Below, piece after piece: positions 1 through 8,893 of a DNA stretch of 64,000 nucleotides; position 1 is the first letter of the stretch; each line of letters opens with the position of its first letter. The notes below the pieces were generated by a model. That model did no database searches. It worked only from the letters and a program-made list of their open reading frames with translations, and was not told the DNA's origin. A program made the position numbers and the translations under genes. The stretch lies in assembly GCA_963792175.1 (NCBI GenBank), contig CAWBVG010000009.1, forward strand, positions 1 to 64,000, read 5' to 3'. This DNA is from CAWBVG01 sp963792175 (lineage in GTDB: Bacteria > Acidobacteriota > Vicinamibacteria > Vicinamibacterales > CAVVIG01).

Positions 1-2
1 TC

Positions 3-393
3 ACGTATCGCACCGATCTCCTTCAGGAGGAAACCGCCGCGGAGCTCGCCGGGGAAATCGAGCAGTACAAGCGATACCGCGGCATCATCGCCGTCGCGAA
101 CGCGACGCTCCTGACCTTGCAGACGCCATACGACGAGAGCGGCTGGGATGTCCTGCAGGAGGTGGCCGACGACGGGCTCAGCGCGCTGATCTTCGGGTTC
201 AGAAGCGAAGCCGGCAGCGAGGCGCTGCTCGTCCGTCCGCGCGGCCTTCAGCCGGCGGCCACCTACGACGTCTTCTCGCTCGGCGTCGGACCGATCGGCA
301 CGGTCCGCGGCGATACTGCTCATGCAGGACGGGATCGAACTGCTGGCCGCGTCGCCGTCACGCGCGCACGTGCTCGTCCTGCAGGGACGATAG
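3..393 (+). CDS. alpha-galactosidase-like glycosidase, C-terminal fragment (frameshifted, 5' end outside window)
   Basis: The protein enters from the left edge in frame 3 and resembles the C-terminal beta-sandwich end of GH36/GH27-type alpha-galactosidases: an EQYKRYRGII helix-like block, then a strand-rich tail with GLQPAATYDVFS and GTVRGDT. At about base 316 the reading frame breaks. Removing one base restores LMQDGIELLAAS and ends at the TAG at 391, so one inserted base is likely. The catalytic domain is outside the window, so substrate specificity cannot be judged. The family assignment rests on tail resemblance only. A CACGAAG repeat arm follows, and the next gene converges from the other strand. 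Confidence 0.5.
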
Positions 394-410
394 CGTCGAG
401 CGACGGCTCA

Positions 411-445
411 TCACGAAGACACGAAGAGACCGAAGGGCACGAAGC
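411..445. repeat. CACGAAG-unit tandem repeat, single arm
   Basis: Four imperfect copies of (a)CACGAAG lie between two convergent genes, without the inverted second arm seen in the copies at 15421, 23540 and 40355. It belongs to the dispersed hairpin-repeat class described in the findings. Confidence 0.75.
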
Positions 446-449
446 CCGG

Positions 450-1208
450 CTACGGCTTGCACTCCGGCGTCACGGCTCTGGGCTTGCGCTCGTTCCACCG
501 GTCGACGAGCCGCTTCAATTCCTTGATCGGCTCGGGGTTGTCGTCGACCTGGAGCCTCAGGACCGTATCGTTGTGCAGCCACACGCCACAGTTCTTCTTG
601 ACGATCACGATCGCCGCCGACTGCTGCCCGCGCTTGTCGCCGCCGCCGGCCTGACCACCTTCGAGCGCCGCCACCAGGCGCTGCGACAGGTGCCCGGTCG
701 TGCCTTCGAACCGGCTGATCATGTTGTCGACGACCGCCGGTCCCGCGAGGATGTTGCCCTGCGCGGTCGCAAACGTGCCGCCCTTGTGTCCCGCCCAGTC
801 ACTCGCCTTCGGACCGGTGTGCGCCGCGTACGCCCCCTTCAGGTTCATCACCGCGAACTGCCGTCCCTGCTTGCTCCAGTTGTCCGGGAGCGGATCGGCA
901 TCCTGCTCGAGAATCGCCTGGACGATTGCCCGAGGCTCGAGACCCTTCCGCAACAGCTCCAGCGCTTTGGGTCCGTAGCCGACGTCGACAATCGCTTGTG
1001 TCGCGGCCACCCCGGCGTCGGCATCGGCCCACAGCACGCCGTTGCCCACCGAAAACACGCGCGACTGCACGGCGCCGCCGACTTCGCCGGTCTGCGGATC
1101 GAACCCGAGGATGGAAAACGTTCCGGTGTCCCACAGCGGCTCCGCGGCACGCGGCAAGGCGAACAGCGATGCCGCCAGGAGCACGACGAGCGATCCACGC
1201 CACAACAC
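450..1208 (-). CDS. exported DUF1028 family protein (Ntn-hydrolase-like)
   Basis: A 252-residue protein of the DUF1028 family, which adopts an Ntn-hydrolase-like fold of unknown substrate. Residues 1-22 form a signal peptide (hydrophobic SLVVLLAASLFAL). The mature part opens with the family start block around residues 30-32 (TFS), followed by GGAVQSRVFSVGNGV, the diagnostic region, and a glycine-rich QGNILAG segment. The start is taken as the GTG at 1208 because a GGAGGTGG Shine-Dalgarno sequence lies just upstream, inside the end of the preceding gene, whose stop is only 2 bases away. The two genes are therefore likely translationally coupled. Enzymatic activity is not established for this family. 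Confidence 0.8.
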   Translation of the reverse strand: MLWRGSLVVLLAASLFALPRAAEPLWDTGTFSILGFDPQTGEVGGAVQSRVFSVGNGVLWADADAGVAATQAIVDVGYGPKALELLRKGLEPRAIVQAILEQDADPLPDNWSKQGRQFAVMNLKGAYAAHTGPKASDWAGHKGGTFATAQGNILAGPAVVDNMISRFEGTTGHLSQRLVAALEGGQAGGGDKRGQQSAAIVIVKKNCGVWLHNDTVLRLQVDDNPEPIKELKRLVDRWNERKPRAVTPECKP

Positions 1209-1210
1209 CG

Positions 1211-2145
1211 TCAACAGCCACCTCCATACACATTGATGCGCGCTTCCACCGTCTTCCGTCCGATCTCGACGACCACGAAGCGCTCCTGATCCCACCCCGA
1301 AAACTGCGCGAGCCAGAACAGCTTGCCGTTGAGCCGCAACACGCCGAACGGGAACATGTAGCTGGCCCCGTATCGATCGCAGCGCAACAGATCGAGCACG
1401 GTCGCGATCGGTCGGGTCGTCTCGCGCTCGCGCGAGAACCAGCCGGTCGCGAACGCCATCTCCACGCACTCCCGCCGTTTGTCCCAGTCTTCGATACGAA
1501 CGTGACGCCTCGATGTAGTACACGCGCGGCTCGTGGCCGTAGGCGTACACCGCTTCAATCTCCGGCGCGATCCCTTCGCGTGCCTGCCGTTTGATCGAGT
1601 GGCCATAGCGGGCCTCGACCTCGCGCTCGGCCTTGTTGAACGCGACGCGGACATCGTCGGCGAGCGCCTGCACCTCGCGATCGGACGCCGCCAGCAGCTC
1701 AATCGGCTCGACTGGCTGCGGCGGCGACACGACGAGTCCGTCCTTGGGATACGGTTGAATCGTCGAGCGGCGGGACAGGCTTGTCGGACTGATACGTCGT
1801 CTTCAACCCGACCTGACGGACGCAGTGCACGTCCACCCAATCGAGCTTGGTCACGTCCACGGCCTGCGAGGTCGCCCGCCCGATCCAGGCATCCCACGTG
1901 CGTGGCGCCGCCGCCGGTCCCCACCAGCCGGACGGCACGGCGCGGAGATCGACGGGGACGATCAGATCGAGCTTCGGCGCCGGCCAGTTCGTCTCCCAGT
2001 GGTTCTTGTCGTAGGTGGCGAACGGAATCACGATGCCATCGCGGCGCAGCGCGCCCACGCTGAACACCGGCCGCGACTCGGCGGCAGCCATCACCGCCAG
2101 CGACGCGGCCACGACGCCAATCGCGCGCGCAGTTCGAACCGTCAC
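1211..2145 (-). CDS. exported protein of unknown function (two frameshifts)
   Basis: Three consecutive pieces in different frames make one continuous protein of roughly 310 residues. The joins are near 1755 (after PVPPLDDS, before QPYPKDGLVV) and near 1508 (after VYYIEAS, before RIEDWDKRRE). The GTG at 2145 opens a signal peptide (ARAIGVVAASLAVMAAA). The rest is a soluble domain rich in aromatic residues, with YGASYMFPFGVLRLNG and FWLAQFSGWD near the end. I do not recognise the family. It is the first gene of a two-gene unit with the DUF1028 protein and is divergent from the SnoaL-like gene. Two indels in one gene fit the indel pattern of the whole window. Confidence 0.6.
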
Positions 2146-2185
2146 CGCCGCGGAGTATACTCCCGCGTCTGACCAGGAGGATGCG

Positions 2186-2626
2186 ATGACGCAGACCCTC
2201 GCTCGCGCCGAACTGCAGGCAGTTTCAGATCGGTTGCAGGACGCGTTCACGCGGCGCGATCCGGTCGCTCTCGCCGCCTGTTACACACCGGATGGCGTCG
2301 CCGAAAGTCCGATGTTCGCGACGCTCCGGGGTCGCAAGGCGATCGAAGAGGCGCAGCGTGCCTTCTTCACCTCATTCCCCGACGCGACCATGACCGTCGA
2401 CGCCACGGTCATCGATCCGCCTTACGTCGCCGTATTCTCGACAGTGCACGGGACGCATAGGAACGAGTTCTTCGGCCTGCCAGGTACGGGACGGCACGTC
2501 GACGCACGCTTCTCCCGCCTGCTGAAGATCGAAGGGGACCTCATCGCGCACGAGACGCGGATTTACGACTTCACGGGATTGCTGGTGCAGGTGGGGGTGT
2601 TGCGGGCGAAGCCGGCGAAGCCGTAG
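2186..2626 (+). CDS. SnoaL-like / NTF2-superfamily protein
   Basis: A 146-residue soluble protein with the cone-shaped alpha+beta layout of the NTF2/SnoaL superfamily: an N-terminal helical block (AVSDRLQDAFTRRDPVALAACY), the TPDG turn, then the sheet ending in RLLKIEGDLIAHETRIYDF. Such proteins act as polyketide cyclases, ketosteroid isomerase-like enzymes or ligand-binding proteins, and the sequence alone does not tell which. The ATG at 2186 is chosen because AGGAGG lies 5 bases upstream, and in-frame codons further upstream run into the divergent gene's promoter region. It ends just before a hairpin repeat. Confidence 0.75.
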   Translation: MTQTLARAELQAVSDRLQDAFTRRDPVALAACYTPDGVAESPMFATLRGRKAIEEAQRAFFTSFPDATMTVDATVIDPPYVAVFSTVHGTHRNEFFGLPGTGRHVDARFSRLLKIEGDLIAHETRIYDFTGLLVQVGVLRAKPAKP

Positions 2627-2637
2627 CTTCGCGGCGT

Positions 2638-2700
2638 GGGGACTCGGGGACTAGGGACTAGGGACTGCGTTCTTAGTCCCCGAGTCCCTAGCCCCTGACT
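2638..2700. repeat. GGGACTA-unit hairpin repeat between convergent genes
   Basis: Left arm 2638-2666 holds four imperfect GGGACTA/C heptads, a short spacer follows, and right arm 2675-2700 is the reverse complement. It lies exactly between two convergent stop codons and could work as a bidirectional terminator, although there is no T-run. Confidence 0.85.
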
Positions 2701-2704
2701 CTGC

Positions 2705-4071
2705 TTACTGCTTCTGACCCGCCGTCGGCGGCGCGGGCGCGGGCGCGACGCTCATCGTCAGCGCCGTGAACATCATTTCCTCGAACGTCTGGTCGCCCCA
2801 CCAGACATCCTTCGTCGGATCGGGGTTCGACTTGTTCGCCGCCGAGTTGTCGTACCACGCCGTCGCGTGAACGACCGTGCCTTTCGGCAGCTTCAGCGGC
2901 TCCTTGAAGACGTAATCGGTCTGCCAGTCGAAGTTGTAGTTCGGCACCGACAGCAGCGTTTGCTTCCGGCCGTCCGGGAACGTCGCTTCGTAGGTCCACC
3001 GCTTGCCGCGCACGTGCGTGTGCGGCAGGATGCTCCACAACACGAAATCGCGGTTGAGCGTCATCTCGGCGTCGACGCGCGCGTTCGCGTCGCCGGCCGC
3101 GATGTGCAGCCCGCCGTTGGCGAGCACCGCTCCGACCAGCGGCGTCGTCGGCGGCGTCTTCGCGAAGACCAGGCCGATCTTCGTACGATCCGTCGCCGGC
3201 TTGCCGGTCGTCGTGTAATGAATCTGGAAAATCAGCGTCGATCCGGCGAGGACCTTCGTCGCCGTCCCGGGCTGATAGATGCGATATCCGTTCCCCGGCA
3301 CGTAGCCGCCGATCGACGGACCAAGCTGCTTCGGCATCGGACGATCGTTCGGGCCGGCGTTCCGCTTCTGGCCGTCGGGCAGCGCGGGCCCGCCCGTCTG
3401 TCCGGCCGGAATGTCCATCCCGTCGGCAAACGTGATCGCCGGCTGCGGACGCGGCCGGTTCTGTGGGGCGCCCGCTGGCTGCGCCGACGCCGGCGCCTCG
3501 GGAGGCCGCATGTACACGATCACGTGGTGCACGGTGGCGCGGTTACCGGGCCGCACCTCCACCGCCTGCACCCAGCGATCTTCCGTCAGCGTGGTCGGCA
3601 CTTCGAAGTACTGATAGGCGATCGTGCCCGACGCCGGCAGCGGATAGTCTTCCTGCATCTCGAACACGACGTCGGGCTGGCCAATCGCCCAGCCGTCCGC
3701 GTACTTCGGCGGCGCCGGGAGGTCCTTGGGATCGCCCTCCGGCCCTCCAGCGTTGACCCAGCGCAGCAGCGTGTCCTTTTCAGCGGCGCTCAGGCGCCGA
3801 TCGTTGAGGAACTCGCCGTACGCCGGATCGGCGTGCCACGGCGGCATCGCGCCTTTCGCGACCTGGGTGCCGATCGACTTGATCCACGGACGCGCGTCCT
3901 TGAACGTCAGCAGCGACATCGGCGCGATCTCGCCCGGCCGATGACAGCTCGTGCAGTTCTTGTAGAGGATCGGCGCGACGTCCTTGGTGTAAGTCGGCGC
4001 GGCGGACTGGGCGCAGCCGTCGCCGGCCAACCGCCAGCGTCATGACCGCCGCCAGAATCGATTTGCTGCAT
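2705..4071 (-). CDS. monoheme cytochrome / type II copper monooxygenase-like protein (frameshift in signal peptide)
   Basis: About 440 residues. An N-terminal c-type heme domain carries CTSCH and the group-typical PPWHADP segment. It is followed by a domain resembling copper type II ascorbate-dependent monooxygenases (PHM/DBM). The expected metal-ligand pattern is present: a His pair in VHHVIVYM, a His in FQIHYTTTG, an HxH in PHTHVRGK, and methionines in FEEMMFTALTM. The signal peptide (SILAAVMTLAV) sits in a different frame, joined near 4025, so one or two indels lie within the first 50 bases of coding. It follows its paralogue (4073-5428) by one base. Substrate is unknown; electron transfer from the heme to the copper site is an inference. 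Confidence 0.75.
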
Positions 4072-4072
4072 C

Positions 4073-5428
4073 TTATTTCTCGCCTCCGGGCGCTGAAGTC
4101 GTCGCCGGCCGCGCGGCGATGCTGAACGTGAAGGCCGTGAACTGCATCTCCTCCCACGTCTGGTCGCCCCAGTAGACGTCCTTCGTCGGATCCGGATTGG
4201 CCTTGTTCGCGGTCGAGTTGTCGTACCACGCCGACGTCTTGAGCTTGGTGCCCTTCGGGAGCAGCAGCGGTTCCTTGTAGATGTAATCCGTCTGCCAGTT
4301 GAAGTCGTATCGCGGCACGTCGAGAATCAGTTCCGAGCGGCCGTCCGGATAGATCGCGGTGACTTCCCATTTCTTGCCGCGCATGTGCGTATGCGGCAGC
4401 GCGCTCCACAGCGTCACATCGGTGTTCATCGTCATCTCGGCATCGACGCGCGTGTCGGTGCTCCCCGCCTTGAGCACGAAGTTCGCGGTCTGCAGCGGCA
4501 CGACGAGCACCTCGGTCTTCGGCGGCTCGGAGGCGAACTTCACGCCGATGCGCGTGCGATCGGTCGTTTCCTTTCCGTTGGCCGTGTAGTGCATCGCCAC
4601 GGTCAGCACCGCGCCCTTCGGTATCTTCAGCGCCGTGCCGGGCTGATAGATGCGAACCGATTGCCCGGGCGCGTATCCGGTGAGCCACGCGCCGGGATCG
4701 CGCTTTGGCGCGCGATCGTTGTCGATCGGCGCCTTGTCCTGCTTCGGCGCGTCGGTGGGACGCCGCATGCCCTGTCCAAACGAGAACGGCGGCGTGGGAC
4801 GCGGGGCGCCTGGTGCGGCCTGTGCGGTCTGACGCGGTTCGGTCTGCTCGCCGCGCATGTACACGATCACGTGATGCACGACGGCGCGAGCGCCGGGCCG
4901 CACTTCAACCGCCTGCACCCACTTGTCTTCCGTCAGGTTCGTCGGAACCTCGAAGAACTTGTAGTCGATGGTGCCGCCCGAAGGGACGGGATAGTCCTCC
5001 TGCATGGTGAAGATCGCGTCGGGCTGGCCCATCTGCCATCCCTCGGTGAACGCCGGCAGCTTCGGCAGATCCGCGGGATTCCCTTCCGGTGCGCCCGAGT
5101 TGGCCCACTTCAGCAGCGCGTCGCGATCGGCGGCCTTCAGGCTTCGGTCGTTCAGGAACTGGCCGTGCGAGGGGTCCGCGTGCCAGGGAGGCATCGTGCC
5201 GTTGGCGACCCGGGTCGCGATCGACTTGGCCCAGGGGCGCGCGTCCTTGTAAGTCACCAGCGGCATCGGGCCGATTTCCCCAGGCCGATGGCAATTCGTG
5301 CAGTTCTTGTACAGGATGGGAGCGACGTCCTTGCTGAACGTCGGATTGGGCGTCTGCGCGGAAGCCGCCGCAGGCGCAAAGGTCCCAAAGAAGCCCGCCA
5401 GGGCCACGGCAGCGATCGTGCGATTCAT
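4073..5428 (-). CDS. monoheme cytochrome / type II copper monooxygenase-like protein
   Basis: An intact 451-residue paralogue of the downstream gene. A cleavable signal peptide (residues 1-24, ending ASAQ) precedes a c-type heme site C43-x-x-C46-H47, the PPWHADP segment, and a PHM-like copper domain with VHHVIVYM, AMHYTANG and PHTHMRGK as candidate copper ligands. A proline- and charge-rich linker of about 50 residues separates the two halves of the copper domain. The ATG at 5428 has GAGGAGAG just upstream. The gene leads the two-gene unit, which looks like a tandem duplication. In this family the heme domain is usually annotated alone; hydroxylase activity is not shown. Confidence 0.85.
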   Translation of the reverse strand: MNRTIAAVALAGFFGTFAPAAASAQTPNPTFSKDVAPILYKNCTNCHRPGEIGPMPLVTYKDARPWAKSIATRVANGTMPPWHADPSHGQFLNDRSLKAADRDALLKWANSGAPEGNPADLPKLPAFTEGWQMGQPDAIFTMQEDYPVPSGGTIDYKFFEVPTNLTEDKWVQAVEVRPGARAVVHHVIVYMRGEQTEPRQTAQAAPGAPRPTPPFSFGQGMRRPTDAPKQDKAPIDNDRAPKRDPGAWLTGYAPGQSVRIYQPGTALKIPKGAVLTVAMHYTANGKETTDRTRIGVKFASEPPKTEVLVVPLQTANFVLKAGSTDTRVDAEMTMNTDVTLWSALPHTHMRGKKWEVTAIYPDGRSELILDVPRYDFNWQTDYIYKEPLLLPKGTKLKTSAWYDNSTANKANPDPTKDVYWGDQTWEEMQFTAFTFSIAARPATTSAPGGEK

Positions 5429-5523
5429 ACTCTCCTCTGCGGAAAACCGGGTTTGGGGAACCATAAAAATGGTACCACGTTTTGACGAGGTTCCCGCCGG
5501 AGAGGTTTCAAAACCAGGCTGGA

Positions 5524-5546
5524 CGCTAAGCGCTGACGGCTTAGCG
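5524..5546. terminator. terminator-like stem-loop
   Basis: CGCTAAGC (5524-5531) pairs with GCTTAGCG (5539-5546), followed on the plus strand by CTTTTTG. It overlaps the stop codon of the minus-strand DUF6496 gene. The T-run is oriented for plus-strand transcription although no plus-strand gene precedes it, so its direction of action is uncertain. Confidence 0.4.
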
Positions 5547-5735
5547 CTTTTTGCCGCTCTTGCGCTGGCGCGGCACCTTGCCGCCGGCACGGCGCGCCTC
5601 GCTGAGCCCGATAGCGATCGCCTGTTTGCGGCTGGTGACCTTCTTGCCCGAGCGGCCCGACCGGAGCGTGCCGCGCTTGCGCTCGTGCATCGCCCGCTCC
5701 ACTTTGCTTTGAGCTTTCTTGCCGTATTTCGCCAT
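5541..5735 (-). CDS. small basic DUF6496-type protein
   Basis: A 64-residue, strongly basic protein (start MAKYGKKAQSKVERAMHE, then repeated Gly-Lys/Arg, then a KQAIAIGLSEARRAGGK block). This matches the DUF6496 family of small cytosolic proteins found widely in bacteria, of unknown function. The basic composition suggests nucleic acid binding, which is inference. The ATG at 5735 is preferred over a longer upstream reading because the family starts with MAKYG. It is monocistronic, and its stop lies in a stem-loop. Confidence 0.8.
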   Translation of the reverse strand: MAKYGKKAQSKVERAMHERKRGTLRSGRSGKKVTSRKQAIAIGLSEARRAGGKVPRQRKSGKKR

Positions 5736-5847
5736 GAACGGCGAAAGTGCAAACGACGTACCCCCGCCTCCGCTCGTTCCGAGCTTCCGCCTTCGCACGG
5801 CGACACCCGAAATGCTTCGGCGGGACAGGTCGCGAGGCAGCTCGCTG

Positions 5848-6798
5848 TTAAGGCTTCACCACATCCGAGAACGCGTCGACGAGCGAGCGATCGCGCCATC
5901 CCTTCGACGCTTCGTCAGAGACCACGTCGAGCGCAGCATCCGGCGACACGGCGGTGTGGTACGGCCGGTCCGACGTGAGCGCGTCGAACACGTCGACGAT
6001 GCCGACGATCTGCGCGAGCAGCGGCACTTGCGCGTTCTTCAGCCCATCGGGATAACCCGTGCCATCGAGGTGTTCGTGATGATGCCGGACGATGGGCCGC
6101 ACCTTCTGCAGCGACCGCAGCCCCGTACAAATCGCGTCGCCGACGACGGGATGCTCGCGCATGACGCGCGATTCCTGCGGGTCCAGCTTGCCGCCCTTCA
6201 AGAGCACGGAATCCGGCACCGCGACCTTGCCGATGTCGTGAAGAAAGCCGCCGCGTTCGAGCGCCGCGAGATCCGCGGCGTCGAGTCCCAGCGCCCGGCC
6301 CATGCGCGTCGCATACGCCGCCAGCCGCTGGCAGTGCCCCTGCGTCAACGGGTCGCGCGCTTCGATTGTCGCGCCCATGCCGAGGATGATGGTCTCCGCC
6401 GACTCGAGTTCGTCGGTGTAGCGCTTCAACCGGACCAGGCTCTGGATGCGGGCGTGGAGTTCCAGCGGATCGAACGGCTTGCCCAGGAAATCGTCGGCGC
6501 CGGCCATGATCCCCTTCAAGCGATCGTCGCGCTCCGATTGCGCGGTGACGATGACGACAGGCACGAAACGCGTCGACGCCTGCTCCTTGAGTCGGCGGCA
6601 AATGTCGAAGCCGTGGCCTCGAGGCGCCACGAAATCGAGAAGCACGATGTCCGGCGATTGCGCCGCGCAGGCCGCCAGCACCTCGTCGGCGGAGCGGACG
6701 ACAGACACGTGATGTCCTTCACGGGTCAGCAGACGATTCAGGAACCGGGCACTGACGTCGTTGTCATCGGCGACGAGTATCGACGCGGAAGTGGTCAC
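5848..6798 (-). CDS. response regulator with HD-GYP phosphodiesterase domain
   Basis: 316 residues. A receiver domain (residues 1-120, acidic pocket D11/D12, phosphoacceptor D55, K107) is joined to an HD-GYP domain (about 135-316) with the metal-binding H187-D188, the HH at 239-240 and the HLDGTGYP signature at 243-250. All catalytic motifs are intact, so it should hydrolyse cyclic di-GMP in the cytosol under control of a histidine kinase that is not in the window. Start is the GTG at 6798. No partner gene is adjacent. A PilZ protein (a typical c-di-GMP reader) lies 6 kb away, and a physical link is not implied. Confidence 0.9.
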   Translation of the reverse strand: MTTSASILVADDNDVSARFLNRLLTREGHHVSVVRSADEVLAACAAQSPDIVLLDFVAPRGHGFDICRRLKEQASTRFVPVVIVTAQSERDDRLKGIMAGADDFLGKPFDPLELHARIQSLVRLKRYTDELESAETIILGMGATIEARDPLTQGHCQRLAAYATRMGRALGLDAADLAALERGGFLHDIGKVAVPDSVLLKGGKLDPQESRVMREHPVVGDAICTGLRSLQKVRPIVRHHHEHLDGTGYPDGLKNAQVPLLAQIVGIVDVFDALTSDRPYHTAVSPDAALDVVSDEASKGWRDRSLVDAFSDVVKP

Positions 6799-6904
6799 CT
6801 TGCTTAGGACGGTGCAAAAGCAGGGCCCGTGAGGTCAGCCGTAGCCCTCTAGTGGTAATCTTGGCAGAGTTTCGGGAACTGACTGCTGCGATGGAGGTAT
6901 TTCG

Positions 6905-7577
6905 ATGCGCGCACTCATTGCGACTCTTGCTCTTGCGGTGGCGGCAAACTCGGCCACGGCCGCCGATTTGTCCACAAAGGAAGTCAGCCGCGTGAAAGAG
7001 GCGGCCACCGTGCTGCGGGAGATTCACGCCGTTCCCGACAAGGACGTGCCCCAGGAGTTGTGGGACAAAGCCGAGTGCGTGATCGTCGTGCCGGGCTTGA
7101 AGAAGGCGGCCTTCGTCATCGGGGGCGAATACGGAAAGGGATTGATGAGCTGCCGCCACAACGGCGAGTGGGGCGCTCCGGTGTTCATGGAGGTCGGCAA
7201 GGGCAGCTGGGGACTGCAGATCGGCGCGCAGTCGATCGATCTCGTGCTGCTCGTGATGAACGCGAGCGGCGTGGAGAAAATGCTCCGCAACAAAGTGACG
7301 CTCGGCGCCGAGGCGTCGATCGCCGGCGGTCCGGTCGGCCGCGATGCGCGCGCCGCGACCGACGCGCAGATGAAAGCGGAGATTCTGTCGGTACTCGCGC
7401 ACGCAGGGATTGTTTGCCGGGGTGAATCTGTCCGGGGGCGTCGTGAAGCCCGATACCGACGACAACACCGATCTGTACGGTCCCAACGTCGCGCCGCGCG
7501 ACGTCGTGATGGGTACGTCGGTGAAAGCGCCCGCCGTCACGGAGCCGTTCATGACGGCGCTCAAGCGGGGCAAGTAA
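6905..7577 (+). CDS. exported SYLF/Ysc84 lipid-binding protein (one-base frameshift)
   Basis: A SYLF-domain protein of 223 residues once one extra base near 7390 is removed (LSV frame to LSYSR-QGLFAGVNLSGG frame). The corrected length is exactly divisible by three. An Ala-rich signal peptide (MRALIATLALAVAANSATA) is followed by the SYLF hallmarks: AECVIVVPGLKKAAFVIGGEYGKGL, the SWGLQIGAQSIDLVLLVMN block and the C-terminal GLFAGVNLSGG. Family members bind phosphoinositides in eukaryotes; bacterial ones are usually periplasmic and uncharacterised. The ATG at 6905 has GGAGGT 5 bases upstream. A hairpin repeat begins 15 bases after the stop. Confidence 0.85.
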
Positions 7578-7589
7578 CGATACATGCCG

Positions 7590-7655
7590 TCGGGGACATG
7601 GGGACTTGGGGACTAGCCGCTGTACCCCTTGGCCAGCTAGTCCCCTAGTCCCGAC
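7590..7655. repeat. GGGACTA-unit hairpin repeat
   Basis: Left arm of GGGGAC-type heptads (7592-7616), a spacer of about 20 bases, then a reverse-complement right arm (7636-7652). Same unit family as the copy at 2638. It lies directly after the SYLF gene. Confidence 0.8.
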
Positions 7656-7923
7656 TCGTTTTTTTCCGCCCGAGCCCCGAGTCGATCCTCTTCTTCTTCG
7701 TCGCCTCCAGCTCGTCTGCGCGCCGGCAATCATCACGTGCGTCGCGCGTGGCGGCGCCCTCGGCTTCCGAAATCATGTCGTCGCCTTCCGCGATCAGGTA
7801 CTGCATGCCTTCGATTTGTTGCCGCGGACCGGGAGGCCGAGCTGTTCGAAGACCTGTTTTTGGCGGGGTTTTCTTGCGGTTGTCGCCTCCCTTCGCCAGG
7901 CAAGATTCAAACTCGGCACACAA
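7645..7923 (-). CDS. possible small protein of unknown function
   Basis: The 394-base stretch 7578-7970 between the SYLF and LPxTA genes holds a hairpin repeat and this minus-strand frame of 92 codons from a TTG. An ATG at 7806 would give a 53-residue version starting MQYLIAEGDDMISEAEG. The composition is hydrophilic and acidic-basic, as in many small cytosolic proteins, but I recognise no family and there is no convincing Shine-Dalgarno sequence. Its 3' end runs into the repeat. It may not be a gene. Confidence 0.3.
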   Translation of the reverse strand: MCAEFESCLAKGGDNRKKTPPKTGLRTARPPGPRQQIEGMQYLIAEGDDMISEAEGAATRDARDDCRRADELEATKKKRIDSGLGRKKTSRD

Positions 7924-7970
7924 CGTGCACCAGCTTCGCCTCGAGCGACTTGAAGAAGGGGGATAAGCTC

Positions 7971-8753
7971 ATGCGTGTATTGAAAGCGGTGTGCTGCGCG
8001 GCGATCGTGACGTTGATGGCCGCACCGGGCGTGCGCGCCGATCAGTGGGACAAGAAAACCATTCTCACGTTCAGCGGTCCAGTTCAGATTCCGGGCGCGA
8101 CGCTTCCGGCCGGCAGCTACGTGTTCAAGCTGGCCGATCTGAGCGGAAATCGCCACGTCGTCCAGGTGTTCGACAAGGCCGAGAAGAAAATCTTTGCGAC
8201 GCTGCTCGCGATTCCGAACGATCGGATGGAACCGTCGGATGAACCGGTCGTGATGTTCAGCGAGCGTCCTGCGGGATCGCCCCAGGCCGTGAAAGTGTGG
8301 TACTACCCGGGCGAGCGGATCGGCAATGAGTTCGTGTACCCGAAGAGCATGGCGATGAAGATTGCGAAGGCCAATCATCAGTCGGTGCTCGCGATGGACG
8401 ACACGAGCTCGTCAGACGCGTACAAGACCGCGCAGGTCGGCCGCTTCGACGAGAACGGCACCTGGCAGGTTGAAGGCAACAACGCCGTAGCGACGACAGC
8501 ACAAGCGACGACCGCGCCCCGTTCGACCACTGCGACCACCGCGCCGCGTTCGACGACCGCGAGCGAGGCGCCGCGATCGACGACTGTGGCCCAGGCCGCG
8601 CCGGCGACGGGCACGGCCAACAACGCAACCGGGACGAGCGGGCGCACGCGCCGCCAGCTGCCGCGCACGGCCAGCCCGCTGCCGCTCTACGAGCTGCTCA
8701 GCGGTCTGTCGATCGCGGGCGGACTCGTTGTCCGGCGGATGCGCGCGGCCTGA
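7971..8753 (+). CDS. LPxTA-tailed surface protein, putative sortase substrate
   Basis: 260 residues: signal peptide (1-23, ending GVRA), a globular domain of about 140 residues (ILTFSGPVQIPGATLPAGSY opens it) also found in the paralogue at 32253-33248, a Thr/Ala/Pro stalk made of repeated TTAPRSTTA-like units, and a C-terminal cell-wall-sorting-like tail: LPRTA, then the hydrophobic SPLPLYELLSGLSIAGGL and the basic tail RRMRAA. LPxTA is the motif favoured by class D sortases, and a sortase gene lies 1 kb downstream. The start at 7971 has an AAGGGGG sequence upstream. The function of the globular domain is unknown. Anchoring to an outer structure is inference, since Acidobacteria are diderm. 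Confidence 0.8.
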   Translation: MRVLKAVCCAAIVTLMAAPGVRADQWDKKTILTFSGPVQIPGATLPAGSYVFKLADLSGNRHVVQVFDKAEKKIFATLLAIPNDRMEPSDEPVVMFSERPAGSPQAVKVWYYPGERIGNEFVYPKSMAMKIAKANHQSVLAMDDTSSSDAYKTAQVGRFDENGTWQVEGNNAVATTAQATTAPRSTTATTAPRSTTASEAPRSTTVAQAAPATGTANNATGTSGRTRRQLPRTASPLPLYELLSGLSIAGGLVVRRMRAA

Positions 8754-8767
8754 CACCCGAACGGAAC

Positions 8768-8893
8768 GGGGGGATGGGCAGGACGGGCGGGACAGGCAGG
8801 ACCGGAAGCGCGGCGTCAATTGCCGCCGCGCTCGTCCTGCTCTTTCATCCTGCCCTTCCAGCCCATCCAGCCCTTCCTGCCCTTCCAGCCCAG
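8768..8893. repeat. GGGCAGGAC-unit hairpin repeat inside the start of the VWA gene
   Basis: Left arm 8768-8805 (GGGCAGGAC/GGGCGGGAC units) and right arm 8837-8893 (CTTCCAGCCC and CCTGCCC units) are imperfect reverse complements. The right arm is translated as the hydrophobic, Pro/Ala-rich core of the VWA protein's signal peptide. Confidence 0.75.

Noticed and set aside
2638..2700. CRISPR array
   Set aside because: Units are 7 bases, imperfect and without spacers; the second arm is inverted. The same holds for the other repeats.
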